Assembly (NCBI GenBank): GCA_016235455.1
Contig: JACRKZ010000136.1
Coordinates: forward strand, 1 to 59,032
Direction: 5' to 3'
DNA from: Armatimonadota bacterium
GTDB taxonomy: Bacteria > Armatimonadota > UBA10988
DNA: 59,032 nucleotides
Both the position numbers and the translations under genes were made by a program. The notes under the pieces were generated by a model. That model searched no databases and was not told where the DNA came from. It saw only the letters and a program-made list of their open reading frames with translations. How positions within the stretch are numbered: position 1 is the first letter of the stretch; each line of letters begins with the position of its first letter. Below are positions 18,103-27,329 of the stretch, piece after piece.

Positions 18103-18462
18103 TCAGGCCTCCTCGACCGTCGTTGCCGCGGCAACTTCGAACGTCTGTCCACCGGTCACGACGGCCACGATGTCGACCTGGGTCAGGTCGGCGCGGGCAC
18201 CCCAACGCTTGGAGTAGCCCTTCTTGGCCTTGTACTTGATGCCGTTGACCTTGGGGCCGCGCAGATGGCGACGCACCGTGCCACGCACCTCGGCGCCTTC
18301 CACCACCGGTGTACCCACCGTGGTGTCAGCGTCGGTGCGAACCAACAAAACACGGTCGAAAACGACCGATTCACCCTCGGCGACGGCCAACCGACCCAAG
18401 GTAACATAGCGGCCGGGCTCCACTTTGTGCTGCTGGCCACCGCTCTCAATCAGGGCGTACAT
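18103..18462 (-). CDS. rplU: 50S ribosomal protein L21
   Basis: 119 residues beginning MYALIESGGQQHKVEPGRYV, the canonical start. It contains FDRVLLVRTD and GPKVNGIKYKAKKGYSKRWG, which bind 23S rRNA. Preceded by GGGAGCAGTGAGAGC, which gives a ribosome site. The C-terminus is extended by a short Ala/Val-rich tail. First gene of the minus-strand operon reading through rpmA, obgE, proB, proA and argB. Confidence 0.98.
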   Translation of the reverse strand: MYALIESGGQQHKVEPGRYVTLGRLAVAEGESVVFDRVLLVRTDADTTVGTPVVEGAEVRGTVRRHLRGPKVNGIKYKAKKGYSKRWGARADLTQVDIVAVVTGGQTFEVAAATTVEEA

Positions 18463-18506
18463 GCTCTCACTGCTCCCTCGCAGGTTGCTCTTTGACGCAA
18501 TCGCCG

Positions 18507-18535
18507 AGGATAGCACCAGACCCCGGTTGTGTCAA
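18507..18535 (-). promoter_or_regulatory. Sigma70-type promoter of the rplU operon
   Basis: On the minus strand, TTGACA (18535-18530), a 17-nt spacer, then TATCCT (18512-18507). This is a perfect -35 with a 4/6 -10. Transcription would start near 18500, leaving a leader of about 38 nt before the rplU ATG at 18462. The -35 lies inside the short gap to the divergent gene at 18554. Confidence 0.75.
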
Positions 18536-18553
18536 ACTCGGCGGTGTGTCACC

Positions 18554-19966
18554 ATGGCCCCAATGAGCCTCCCACTGCTGCTGACACTCGCGCTCCAGGC
18601 CTCGCCCGCAGGCATGGAGGTGCTCGGCCGCCACTACCAGGCCGTGGTCGGTTCCGCCGGCCAGTTGCTGTCGCTCCGCGTCGGCGCGGCCGAGGCGCTG
18701 GACACCATGGCGCTGGGCGGCGGCGGCGCCATGCTCGACCCGCTGCCGGTCATCCTGGACCGCTTCCAGCGCGAGGTCGACTACGTTTCCGCGCGTGGCG
18801 CGGACGCCGTGATCACCTACCAGCCGGGGGCCGACCGCCTGCTCATCCACACGCTCAATGCCTCAGCCCGGCCGCGCGTCTACCGCCTGGCGACGGCGCC
18901 TGGTTGGCGCGTCGAGGGCCGCCGCGCGGTGGGTAAGTCGGGCGCGGCCCTGGTGCTGGCACGGCCCGAGTCGGTGACCGCCAGCCCGTGGTCGGTGCCG
19001 GTGCCGGCGTGGGGCGCGGCCGACATCGAACTGCGCTTCGAGCGGCCCGCGAGTCTGCTGGTGGGCGGCGACGCGGTGTGGGCCGAGGCCCAGACGCTGA
19101 CCCCTGGCCGCTTCGAGATTCCGGGCAAGCCGCCGTACGTCGATCCCACCGCGACCCAGATCAACCTGCCGCTGGTGTTGTGCAACGACTCCGACGAGGA
19201 CCGGGCCACCGTGGTCACGTCCAGCATAGGCGACACCGTGGTGAGCGAGTCGGTGACGCTGTCGGCACGGCGGGCTCACGGCTACGAGGTGCGCCTGTCC
19301 GCGCCGCCGCCGGGTGCGCATCGGGTGCGCGTGCGGGTGCGCGCCGGCGTGGCCGAGTCGGCTTCCGAGTGCACCTTGGCCTTCGCACCCGAGCGCTGGC
19401 CCGAGGCGGTTAGCCCGACCGCTCCGTTGCCCGCGGGTCGGCCGCTGCGGCCGGTGCTGCGCGCCGACAGCACGTTGCCCAAGGGTTGGCAGTCGGCGCG
19501 TCTGACCGACGGCGCGGCCGAGCACGGGGACGCGGTGTGGCCGGTGCAACGTGGCGGCGATGCGCTGCTGCTGCTCGGCACGACGCTGCCGGGCTCGCTG
19601 GCTGGCGCGCGCCTCGGGCTGGCCGTGGGCCAGGTCAACGACGCCTGGTTGCCGTCGCTCTGGAGCTTCATGGAGGAGCGTGGGCGCACGCGCTACGGCC
19701 TGTTCTGCGGGCTGAGCGAGGCGCTCGATCTGAGCCGATTGTCGCGTGCCGCGGTGGCGGTGGCCGCGTGGGGCCCACCATGGCCGCGCGGCACCGACCG
19801 GCCGCTGCTCATCGGGCAGGTCGTGGAGCCTGGCCAAGCCGTGTTCATGCCGCGCCAGGAGGCTGGAGAGACGTGGGTCTACACCTGCGCGGCCGAAGTG
19901 GCCCGACGGCACTTCGACAGCGCAGCGGCGGCCTGGCTGGCGGCGCGGCTCAAACGCGGTGGGTAG
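18554..19966 (+). CDS. Exported protein of unknown function
   Basis: 470 residues. Starts at ATG 18554 in front of a short signal-like segment (MSLPLLLTLALQASPAG). Earlier in-frame starts would overlap the rplU promoter. The middle is beta-rich with Ig/galactose-binding-like texture (VPVPAWGAADIELRFERPAS; ATVVTSSIGDTVVSESVTL). The C-terminus contains GDALLLLGTTLPGSLAGARLGL and ends with an Ala/Arg-rich helix. No catalytic motif recognised. It is convergent with the parvulin gene that ends at 19990. Confidence 0.75.
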   Translation: MAPMSLPLLLTLALQASPAGMEVLGRHYQAVVGSAGQLLSLRVGAAEALDTMALGGGGAMLDPLPVILDRFQREVDYVSARGADAVITYQPGADRLLIHTLNASARPRVYRLATAPGWRVEGRRAVGKSGAALVLARPESVTASPWSVPVPAWGAADIELRFERPASLLVGGDAVWAEAQTLTPGRFEIPGKPPYVDPTATQINLPLVLCNDSDEDRATVVTSSIGDTVVSESVTLSARRAHGYEVRLSAPPPGAHRVRVRVRAGVAESASECTLAFAPERWPEAVSPTAPLPAGRPLRPVLRADSTLPKGWQSARLTDGAAEHGDAVWPVQRGGDALLLLGTTLPGSLAGARLGLAVGQVNDAWLPSLWSFMEERGRTRYGLFCGLSEALDLSRLSRAAVAVAAWGPPWPRGTDRPLLIGQVVEPGQAVFMPRQEAGETWVYTCAAEVARRHFDSAAAAWLAARLKRGG

Positions 19967-19989
19967 TTGGCGCGCCCAGGCGGCGCAGT

Positions 19990-21123
19990 CTACTCGCTGA
20001 CCAGCCAGCCATCCATGGTCAGGCCGCTGGGGCTGAACCAGTGGCCGGTGACCACATGACCCGCGTAGCGCGGCTCGACGACTTCGATCTTGGCGGCGCG
20101 CGCCAGGTCGGCCATGAACTTGCTCTGCGGGGCCAGTTTGTCGACCAGGAAGTCGGACTCCACCAGGCCGCGCACCTGGTCATACTCGCCGGCGAACGGC
20201 TCGGCGTGGCTGAGGAACTGCAGCAGCACGAAGCGGGTCCTGAACATCACCGGCTCGGTGATGACTTGGCCAGGCTTGGCGTCCTTGAACAGCGGCCGGA
20301 ACTCTTCTGGCAGCAGTTCGGCCGGCTGCGGCCCGACGCGTCCGCCGGTGCGTTCCGCCTGATCATCCTCGGAGACCAGGCGCGCCGCGGCCTCGAAGTC
20401 CCCGCCGCGCAGGATCTTATCGAGTTCGGCCTTGGCCTTGGCCCGGGCTTGGCCCTCGGGCGCGCGCTTGCCTTCGACATCGGGCCAGGGGATGTAGATG
20501 ATCCGATAGAAGTAGCTCTCCGGCCGGCTGTAGCGGTCGCGGTGCTCCTTGTGGTAGGTGCGCAGTTCGGCGTCGTTGATCTTGACCCCGCGGCTGCGCA
20601 GGCGGAAGGCGGCCAACTGCGCGGCCACCTCGCGGCGCAACACTGTCTCGCGGCGGCCGCCCGAGTGGCGCCAGGTCTCGAACCGTTGCGTATCACCGCG
20701 GAACTGCTCGAGGCGGATGCGCTCCAGGCCGGCGTCGATGTCGGCCTCGGTGGGCTGGAGGCCAGCACGCTCGGCGGCCTGGCGCAGCACCTCGGCCATG
20801 ACCGAGGTCTCCAGCATGGCCGCGCCGTAGCGCTGTTCGGCGTTCTCGGCGAGCACGCCGCGCGTGATGGGCTGGCCGTTGACCAGCGCGACCTCGGGCC
20901 GTGCCGGCCCCATGGCGCCCTGACTGTGCAGCGCGGTGACCACCGTGGTCAACGCCGCGGCCAGCACCAGCAGCCGCGCGGCCGGCCGATGCCGGCGGCG
21001 TGGTCGCTCAGCCAAGGCGTCCTCGGCCCACCCGCGCAGTTGCGCCGGGTCGTCGAGCGCGTCGCGCAGGCCAGGCCGGCGCAACATGGTCAGCAGTTCG
21101 TCGAGCGGGTCGCGGTGTGCCAT
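19990..21123 (-). CDS. Membrane-anchored peptidyl-prolyl isomerase (SurA/PpiC-like)
   Basis: 377 residues. A cytoplasmic N-terminal segment of about 50 residues, one membrane helix (LLVLAAALTTVVTAL), then a periplasmic SurA-N-like chaperone region (VALVNGQPITRGVLAENAEQ...) and a parvulin domain (about 195-330: YFYRIIYIPWP ... GRVGPQPAELLPEEF ... KPGQVITEPVMFRTRFVLLQFL). Predicted to help fold exported proteins. It starts 9 nt after a sister gene of the same architecture. Confidence 0.85.
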   Translation of the reverse strand: MAHRDPLDELLTMLRRPGLRDALDDPAQLRGWAEDALAERPRRRHRPAARLLVLAAALTTVVTALHSQGAMGPARPEVALVNGQPITRGVLAENAEQRYGAAMLETSVMAEVLRQAAERAGLQPTEADIDAGLERIRLEQFRGDTQRFETWRHSGGRRETVLRREVAAQLAAFRLRSRGVKINDAELRTYHKEHRDRYSRPESYFYRIIYIPWPDVEGKRAPEGQARAKAKAELDKILRGGDFEAAARLVSEDDQAERTGGRVGPQPAELLPEEFRPLFKDAKPGQVITEPVMFRTRFVLLQFLSHAEPFAGEYDQVRGLVESDFLVDKLAPQSKFMADLARAAKIEVVEPRYAGHVVTGHWFSPSGLTMDGWLVSE

Positions 21124-21132
21124 GGCGGGTAC

Positions 21133-22194
21133 CTAGGGGTTGGGCGTCGTGGGACCGAGCGGGGCAGTCGAAGGCGTGCCGAACGAGCTCTGGATGGCCG
21201 CGTAGCGCGCGGGCAGGCCAGTCACCCTGGCCCGGCGGCTCAGGTCGGCGTAGTACTTGTCCTCGGGCACGGCCCGGCTGAGCAGATAGTCGCGCCGCAC
21301 GCGGCTCGCCACGTCGGCAAAGGCCATGTCGTGGCCCGCATCGCGTTTGACGAGCAGCAGGATGTACCACTGCTTGTTGAACTCCACGGGCGCCTTGGTG
21401 AAGTCGCCCGGCTTGAGGCCACGGAGCGCGTCGGCCAGCGGCTTGGTGTTCTGCTCCAGGTAGGGCATCGGCTGCGGCGGCACGAGCCCGCCCTGGGGTG
21501 CGGTCTCGGCGTTGGTGCTGTTGGCCGCGGCGGCCTCGAAGAAGGCCGTCTTGCCGGCCGTCAGGTCGGCCAGCACGGCGCGCGCCTTGTCCTTCGAGTC
21601 CAGCACGATCTCGCGGAACGAGACCACCTCCGGCACGCTGTAGCGCTCCTTCTGATTGGCTGTGAAGAACGTCTGCAGGTCGGCGTCGGTAACGCTGACG
21701 CCTTGGGTACGCAGGCGCAGGTCGATGATCTCGCTGCGCACCATGCGGCGCAGGGCCTCTTCGTCCAGTCCGGCCGAGGCCATCCAGGCGCCGGCCTTCT
21801 CCAGGCTGCCGCCGAAGCGCTCGGTCATCATTTCGGTCAGTCGCTCATCGACCTCGGAGGCGGTGGGTTCGAGGCGCAGGCGCTCGGCATCCTGGCGGTT
21901 GAGCTCGTCGATGACCAGCAGTTGCGCGGTCTCGCCACCAGCCACGTCCTGCAGCTTGGTGTAGAAGCGGCCGTACTTGACCTGCTGGCCGTTGACCGTG
22001 GCGAACGTCTCGTCGATGGGCGCCACGGCGGCGTCCGCCCACAGTCCGGCCACCACCAGCAGCAGCCCCAACAACCAGCCCGCGCGCAGGTGCGCGCGCG
22101 GCGCCAGAGCCGCGGCCAGCGCGCGTTGCTCGTCGCTCGTCAGCGCGCCCTGGGCCAGCTTGGCCCGCCAATCGTCTTTTCGCCTGTCCTGCAT
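21133..22194 (-). CDS. Membrane-anchored peptidyl-prolyl isomerase (SurA/PpiC-like)
   Basis: 353 residues from ATG 22194; GGGAG lies about 10 nt upstream. Longer in-frame reading to 22356 is low-complexity and runs into the divergent gene's leader. A cytoplasmic segment of about 38 residues (QDRRKDDWRAKLAQG...) is followed by one membrane helix (GWLLGLLLVVAGLW) and a SurA-N-like part with FATVNGQQVKYGRFY. A parvulin-like part then runs SFREIVLDSKDKARAVL ... GGLVPPQPMPYLE ... KPGDFTKAPVEFNKQWYILLL. It has the same plan as its downstream neighbour, probably an old tandem duplication. Likely a periplasmic foldase for the many exported proteins here. Confidence 0.84.
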   Translation of the reverse strand: MQDRRKDDWRAKLAQGALTSDEQRALAAALAPRAHLRAGWLLGLLLVVAGLWADAAVAPIDETFATVNGQQVKYGRFYTKLQDVAGGETAQLLVIDELNRQDAERLRLEPTASEVDERLTEMMTERFGGSLEKAGAWMASAGLDEEALRRMVRSEIIDLRLRTQGVSVTDADLQTFFTANQKERYSVPEVVSFREIVLDSKDKARAVLADLTAGKTAFFEAAAANSTNAETAPQGGLVPPQPMPYLEQNTKPLADALRGLKPGDFTKAPVEFNKQWYILLLVKRDAGHDMAFADVASRVRRDYLLSRAVPEDKYYADLSRRARVTGLPARYAAIQSSFGTPSTAPLGPTTPNP

Positions 22195-22367
22195 TCCCTG
22201 TCGCTCCCGCTGCTGGCCAAAGCGTACCACAGGACGTGGGCGGACCGTGTGTCGGCACATGCCGCCGGGGCTGGCCATGGACGTACGCCTCGCCACGTGA
22301 CAAGATAGAGTAGTGAAAACGGACTGCTCACGGCGGTGGAGCGGGAGCGTTGTCACGGGGATGGACC

Positions 22368-25298
22368 ATGAGCGGATACCGAGGTGTTGGGCTGAACCTG
22401 GCGGCCCTGTGGCTGCTGGGCATGAGTGCGGCCGGGCAGACCGGCACGACGCCGGCCTACGATGCCTGGAAGCGCGCGCAACTGGGCGTGCCCGCGGGTC
22501 GGCTGGCCGATGCCGCGGGGATCTACAACGACCGCATTGCCGTGCAGGTCGGCGCCAGCGGGCGCTACAACTTCGGCGCGTTCCCCGTTGGCGGCGCGGC
22601 GGCTTCGGGCACCGGCAGCTTCAACCTGTCCTATAGCTGGCCCAACTCGCCAGCCTCGTCTTACGCCACCTTGCGCGTGGACGGCACCGACACCAAGCTG
22701 GGCGAGTCGGCCTCGATGCCCACCTCGCTGGTGAACAACGCCACGGTGAGCCAGACCGAGTACCGCCTGGGCGACATCGCCGTGAGCCAGCGGCTGAGCC
22801 TCGTGCGCGGCCCGAGTTCGGGTCTGATGGACACGGTGGCCATCGCCTACACCGTCACCAACCTCGGCACCGCCAGCCACGCGGTCGGCGTGCGCGTGAT
22901 GATCGACACGATGCTCGGCGGCAATGACGCGGCACCGTTCCGGGTGCCGGGCGTCGGCGCGCTGACCACCGAGCGCGACTTCGCACCGGGGCAGATCCCC
23001 AGCTTCTGGCAGGCCTTCAACAATCTGAGCGTACCGGACATGAACGCCCAGGGCACGTTGACCGGCAGTGGCGCCACGCCGCCTGACCGCTTCGTCATCG
23101 CCGCCTTCGGCAAGCTGAGCGGCTACCCCTGGGACGTCACCATCGACCCGGCCGCGAACACCGGCGACAGCGCGGTCGGCGTCTACTGGAACGCGGCGAC
23201 CTTGGCCCCCAACCAGAGCCGGACGGTCACGACGCTGTACGGTCTGGGCCAGCAGTCGGTGGCGCCCTCGGGATCGTTGCGCCTCGGCGTCACGGCGCCG
23301 GCGCTGATCGACCGCGATACCGATCCGGTGTTCGATATCGTGGCCCTCATCGAGAACCCGACGACGACGGCCGTACCCAGCGTCACCGCCACCCTGACTG
23401 TGCCGACCGGTTTCACGCTGGTGCCGGCCACCGGGCGAGCCAGCCAGGACAGCGTCCTGCTCGGCGACATACCGGCCGGTGCCGCGCGCCAAGTGACTTG
23501 GCGCGTCGATGCCTCGGGCGCCCCGCTGGGCACCGCGCAGCTCGGCGTCGCGGTGACGTCGACCGACACCAGTATCGTGCCGTCGCAGGTTGATCGTCAG
23601 GTGGAGGTGCAGGGCGCGTCGTCCGTGGCCATCGACCCGTTACGCTCGACCATCGTCGCGACGCACCCGGTCGGCCTGGCCGACGGGGTGGACACACTGT
23701 GGCTGGCCATCGTGCTGCGCGACGCCACCGGCGCGCCGGTGGCTGGCGTGCCCGGCTCCCGCATCGTGGTTGACGCTGGCGGGGCCGCCGGCGTGACCAT
23801 CGTGCAGCCCACCTTGACCACGGACAGCAGTGGCGCGACGCTGGCCGCCGCGCAGAGCACCGTGGCGGGACCGGTGGACTTCGGCTGCAGGGTCGGCAGC
23901 GTGGCGCTCAGCGCGCCGGCGCATGCTCTCTTCATCGCTCAGCCCGTGACCGAGGTCTACTCGCTGTCACCGGGCGCCAACCTGCTCACGCAGCCGCTGG
24001 CGGAGGTGACCACACCCAACACCCAGATCGCGGCGCAGGTCCAGGGCATGCGCTTCGTCACCTGGGATGCCGCCACGAGTGCGTACGTGCCGTTCGACCT
24101 GCTGTCGGCCCCCTTCACCATCGGTCGCGGCTTCTGGGGCTTGTCGCCCGACGCGCGGTCGCTGACCCTCGAAGGCGTGCCCGGTCTGCTGGGCGGCACG
24201 GTGTTGCGCTCGACAAGCAGAACTTCCGGTACATCGACGCCCGCCGCGGTGGACCTGCTCGGTCAGTGGAACCTGCTGGGCAACCCGCTGATGCAGGCCA
24301 TGCCGTGGAACCTGTCGGCCATCAAGGTCATGGTCGATGGCGAGGCCAAGGGCACCCTCGACCAGCCCGCCACCTGGGAGTGGGTCGACCCGTACGCCTT
24401 CGTCTACCAGGACGGGCAGTACCAACTGGTCTTCGACAACACCTGGCCGGGCTTTGAAGGGGTGCGCTCCTCGGTGGACATGCTGGCCGGCTTCTGGGCA
24501 CGGCGGGTGCCGGGCACGGCGACGGTGCAGCTGCTGCTCGACGTGGACGCACTGACCCGCTCCGGCACCGCCAGTCGTGCGACCGGCGCGGGCCGCGGCG
24601 CGAGCGTCGGCTGGGCCTTGGCGCTGTCCGCCACCGACGGACAGACCAGCTCGTCTGTGACGGTTGGCGCCAACAGCCGTCTGGCCCGTCCGCTGGACGT
24701 GGCCACGCCGCCGGCCCTGGCCGGCACGCCGCTGCTGTCGGTGCTCTCGGCCGGGCGGTCGCTGAGCGGGCGACTGGTGCCGGCGTCGGGTGAGGCCAGC
24801 TTCGATCTGCTGGCCACCGGCGCCGCCGGCCGCTTGGTGACCTTGTCGTGGCCCAAGCTCGGCCGCGAACTGCCGGCCGACCGTGGCGCCACGCTGGTGG
24901 ACCTGCGGACGGGCGCCCGCCTGGCCCTGGCCAACCGGGCGGCCTACAGCTTCCGCGCCGATGGCACGCCGCGGCAGTTGCGGCTGGTCATTGGCTCGCG
25001 CGGCGTCGGTCGGCCAGCGCTGACGTTGTCCGCCGGCGGCTCGCGCGCGTCCTCGGCGGCAGCGATCACCGTCACTGTCTCGGTTCCGGCCGAGGTCAGC
25101 GTGGAGGTGCGCGGTCTGGGTGGTCGGCTGGTGCGGTCGCTGGGCAGCCAGTCGGTACCGGCCGGCAGCACGGTGCTGGCCTGGGACGGGCGCGACGCCG
25201 AGGGTCGGCTGGTGCCTGCGGGCACCTACCAGCTCCTCGCCACCGCGCGCGGCGACGACGGCAGCCTGGCCCGGGCGCAGACGCTGATCAGCCGCTGA
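22368..25298 (+). CDS. Large exported protein with C-terminal FlgD-type Ig domain
   Basis: 976 residues. ATG 22368 is followed by a signal peptide (LNLAALWLLGMSAAGQ). Residues about 60-290 form a beta-rich domain. About 300-420 and 425-530 look like Ig-like modules (FDIVALIENPTTTAVPSVTATLTVP; VAGVPGSRIVVDAGG). About 535-740 has the WNLLGNPL-type surface-protein texture. The last 90 residues match a FlgD Ig-like domain: VEVRGLGGRLVRSL ... AGSTVLAWDGRDAEGRLVPAGTYQLL. Such C-termini serve as structural or sorting modules on secreted proteins. Its last 11 nt overlap the convergent M48 gene. Confidence 0.83.
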   Translation: MSGYRGVGLNLAALWLLGMSAAGQTGTTPAYDAWKRAQLGVPAGRLADAAGIYNDRIAVQVGASGRYNFGAFPVGGAAASGTGSFNLSYSWPNSPASSYATLRVDGTDTKLGESASMPTSLVNNATVSQTEYRLGDIAVSQRLSLVRGPSSGLMDTVAIAYTVTNLGTASHAVGVRVMIDTMLGGNDAAPFRVPGVGALTTERDFAPGQIPSFWQAFNNLSVPDMNAQGTLTGSGATPPDRFVIAAFGKLSGYPWDVTIDPAANTGDSAVGVYWNAATLAPNQSRTVTTLYGLGQQSVAPSGSLRLGVTAPALIDRDTDPVFDIVALIENPTTTAVPSVTATLTVPTGFTLVPATGRASQDSVLLGDIPAGAARQVTWRVDASGAPLGTAQLGVAVTSTDTSIVPSQVDRQVEVQGASSVAIDPLRSTIVATHPVGLADGVDTLWLAIVLRDATGAPVAGVPGSRIVVDAGGAAGVTIVQPTLTTDSSGATLAAAQSTVAGPVDFGCRVGSVALSAPAHALFIAQPVTEVYSLSPGANLLTQPLAEVTTPNTQIAAQVQGMRFVTWDAATSAYVPFDLLSAPFTIGRGFWGLSPDARSLTLEGVPGLLGGTVLRSTSRTSGTSTPAAVDLLGQWNLLGNPLMQAMPWNLSAIKVMVDGEAKGTLDQPATWEWVDPYAFVYQDGQYQLVFDNTWPGFEGVRSSVDMLAGFWARRVPGTATVQLLLDVDALTRSGTASRATGAGRGASVGWALALSATDGQTSSSVTVGANSRLARPLDVATPPALAGTPLLSVLSAGRSLSGRLVPASGEASFDLLATGAAGRLVTLSWPKLGRELPADRGATLVDLRTGARLALANRAAYSFRADGTPRQLRLVIGSRGVGRPALTLSAGGSRASSAAAITVTVSVPAEVSVEVRGLGGRLVRSLGSQSVPAGSTVLAWDGRDAEGRLVPAGTYQLLATARGDDGSLARAQTLISR

Positions 25299-27306
25299 CC
25301 GTGCCGCCGCCGCTGGGCGAGGTCGGTGCCGTGTTGGCCTCGAGTTCGCCGCGCAGCGTCAGGTCGAGCAGCCGCAGCAGGATGGCCACGTTGCCCGAGC
25401 GCACCCGCGCGCGGTCCAGCCGGTCGACGACGGCGTGGCGGTCCTCACCCAGGTCGGTCAACAGCTTGCCAGGCTCTGTGCCGCTGCTCTTGGCGAAACC
25501 CAGCGCGTAGGCCGCCTCGCCGTAGCTCAGCCCGGCGTCGAACATGGTCTGCATCTGCTCGGGCGAGGTCAACATGAAGCGCGCCACTTGCCGCTGCGCC
25601 AGCGCGCGTTGCGGCCGGCGGCGGTCGAGCATGGTGATGTCGATGCTGCTCACCAATCCGCGCGCGCGCCCCGCGCGGATGCGGTTGATGGACCGGCTGG
25701 CGCGCGCCGAGGCCTTGTTGAGGGCCTCGTTGGAGGCCTTCAGCTCGGTGTCGAGCAGGTTGGTGGCGGCGGCGGAGACCGAGCCGTCGCGCAGTTCTCG
25801 GTGCAGCGCGGCCACGGCCAGGTGGCTGCCATGCACGGCGTCGGCCATCAGCTTGCTGTCCGAGCGCAGTTGGTCGGCGGCGTCGCGCATCTGGCCGATG
25901 AGTTCGTTGTTGCCGTCCAGCACGCGGCGGGCCAGGTCGAGCGCGGGCCGCGTGGGGCGGTCGGCCAGGATGGCCAGCAGCCGTTGGCGGTTGCTCTCCA
26001 GGAGTTGCACGGTCTCCTCGGCCTCGCGACCCGATTCGCCCACCTCCGCGGCGGCGGCCATGGCGGCGCCGCGCAGCTTGGTGCCCGCCTGTACTAGCTC
26101 CTGCCCGGCCTTGGCCATGTGGTCGCCCAGCGCGGTCAGCGCGTCGATCTGGGTGCCGGAATTCTTCTGGCCGCTCACCAGCGCCGAGGCGCCGTCCACC
26201 GGGTCGGCGGCCAGCGTGGCCGCGGCGGCGAGCGCCAGCTTGACCGGCTCAGCCTCGGCCTGGAGCGACTCGCGCGCATCGCGCACTTCGCGCGAACTGG
26301 CCAGCACAATACCGGGCCGCGGCTCGTCGGGCTCGTCGCGCAGCGCGGCCAGGTCGGTCTGGACCGACGACTGGTCGGCGCCGTGCCGCAGCGCTTCGTT
26401 GTACTTGCCGCGTGCTATCTGCGCATTGCCGCGCCAGGCCGCCACGCGCGCCAGGCCCAGGTAGGCGTCGGCGTACTGCGGGTCGGCCAGCACCGCCTGC
26501 TGGTAGTAGCGCTCGGCGGCGCCGAACTGCTCTCGGCGCCGGTAGCCATCGGCGATGGTGGTCAGCGTGACCGGGTCGGTCAGGCTGAGCATCGCGTTGC
26601 GCCTGAGCGCGCTGATGCGGTCGACATTGATGGGGTGCGTCTGGAAGTAACCCCAGAAGCGCGGCGTGGCACCGTAGCGCTCGTCGAGCCGGCGGAAGAA
26701 GTCCACCGCGCGGTGCGGGTTGTAGCCCGACCACACCGCGCCCGTGGCGCCCGACTGGTCGGCGCCGTACTCGGCGTCGCGGCTGAACTTGAGGTCGAGG
26801 AAGTAGCTGGCCAGGTAGGCGAGCTGCATGTAGTCCTCGTTCTTGCGGTTGGTGGCCAGCGCCAGGCCGATGTTGATGAGCAGGCCGCGCTGGAAGGCAA
26901 ACGAGCTGTGCCGCCGCTCGACGTGGCCGATCTCGTGGGCCAGCACGAAGGCCAGTTCATCCTCGCTGGTGGCAAAGCGCAGCAGGCCTTTGGTCACGTA
27001 GACGCCGCCGTAGGGAATGGCGAAGGCGTTGGGCGCTGACACATCGACCAGGGAGAAGCGGTACGGCACGTTCTTGCGCTTGACGTTGGCACGCTCCTCG
27101 GCACCCAACTGCTGCACCCAGCCGCGCACCAGCGGGTCGCGATCCATGGGGTACTGCATGTTGATGGCCAACTCACTCAGCGCGCCCAGCGGCTGCTCGA
27201 TGAGGAAGTCCGTCAGGTCGTTGGCGCAGCCCACGCTCAGCAGGCCGAGCGCCGCGCAGATGCCCGTCAGGCGTACCGCCGTCCGCCACATGGTCGTCCG
27301 CCGCAT
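25288..27306 (-). CDS. M48-family metalloprotease lipoprotein with long C-terminal extension
   Basis: 672 residues. Lipobox LSVGC with Cys27 predicts a lipoprotein. The zinc site is HEIGH (H124, E125, H128); the third ligand is probably the Glu in DAEYGADQSG. The QTHPINVDRISALRR segment is typical of BepA/YfgC-like M48 enzymes. A TPR-like stretch follows (AAERYYQQAVLADPQYADAYLGLARV), as in BepA. Beyond residue 340 lies about 330 residues of alanine-rich helix with no recognised domain. BepA-type enzymes control outer-membrane protein assembly, an inference here. SD GAGGAGAG precedes ATG 27306. Confidence 0.9.
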   Translation of the reverse strand: MRRTTMWRTAVRLTGICAALGLLSVGCANDLTDFLIEQPLGALSELAINMQYPMDRDPLVRGWVQQLGAEERANVKRKNVPYRFSLVDVSAPNAFAIPYGGVYVTKGLLRFATSEDELAFVLAHEIGHVERRHSSFAFQRGLLINIGLALATNRKNEDYMQLAYLASYFLDLKFSRDAEYGADQSGATGAVWSGYNPHRAVDFFRRLDERYGATPRFWGYFQTHPINVDRISALRRNAMLSLTDPVTLTTIADGYRRREQFGAAERYYQQAVLADPQYADAYLGLARVAAWRGNAQIARGKYNEALRHGADQSSVQTDLAALRDEPDEPRPGIVLASSREVRDARESLQAEAEPVKLALAAAATLAADPVDGASALVSGQKNSGTQIDALTALGDHMAKAGQELVQAGTKLRGAAMAAAAEVGESGREAEETVQLLESNRQRLLAILADRPTRPALDLARRVLDGNNELIGQMRDAADQLRSDSKLMADAVHGSHLAVAALHRELRDGSVSAAATNLLDTELKASNEALNKASARASRSINRIRAGRARGLVSSIDITMLDRRRPQRALAQRQVARFMLTSPEQMQTMFDAGLSYGEAAYALGFAKSSGTEPGKLLTDLGEDRHAVVDRLDRARVRSGNVAILLRLLDLTLRGELEANTAPTSPSGGGTVSG

Positions 27307-27329
27307 CGTTCTCTCCTCTGCTCGACCCG

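Noticed and set aside
19486..22308. Open frame of 940 codons on the plus strand
   Set aside because: It is antisense to the two parvulin genes and overlaps the end of the 18554 gene. Its translation is Ala/Arg/Gly/His-rich low complexity typical of high-GC shadow frames, while the minus-strand frames give recognisable proteins.
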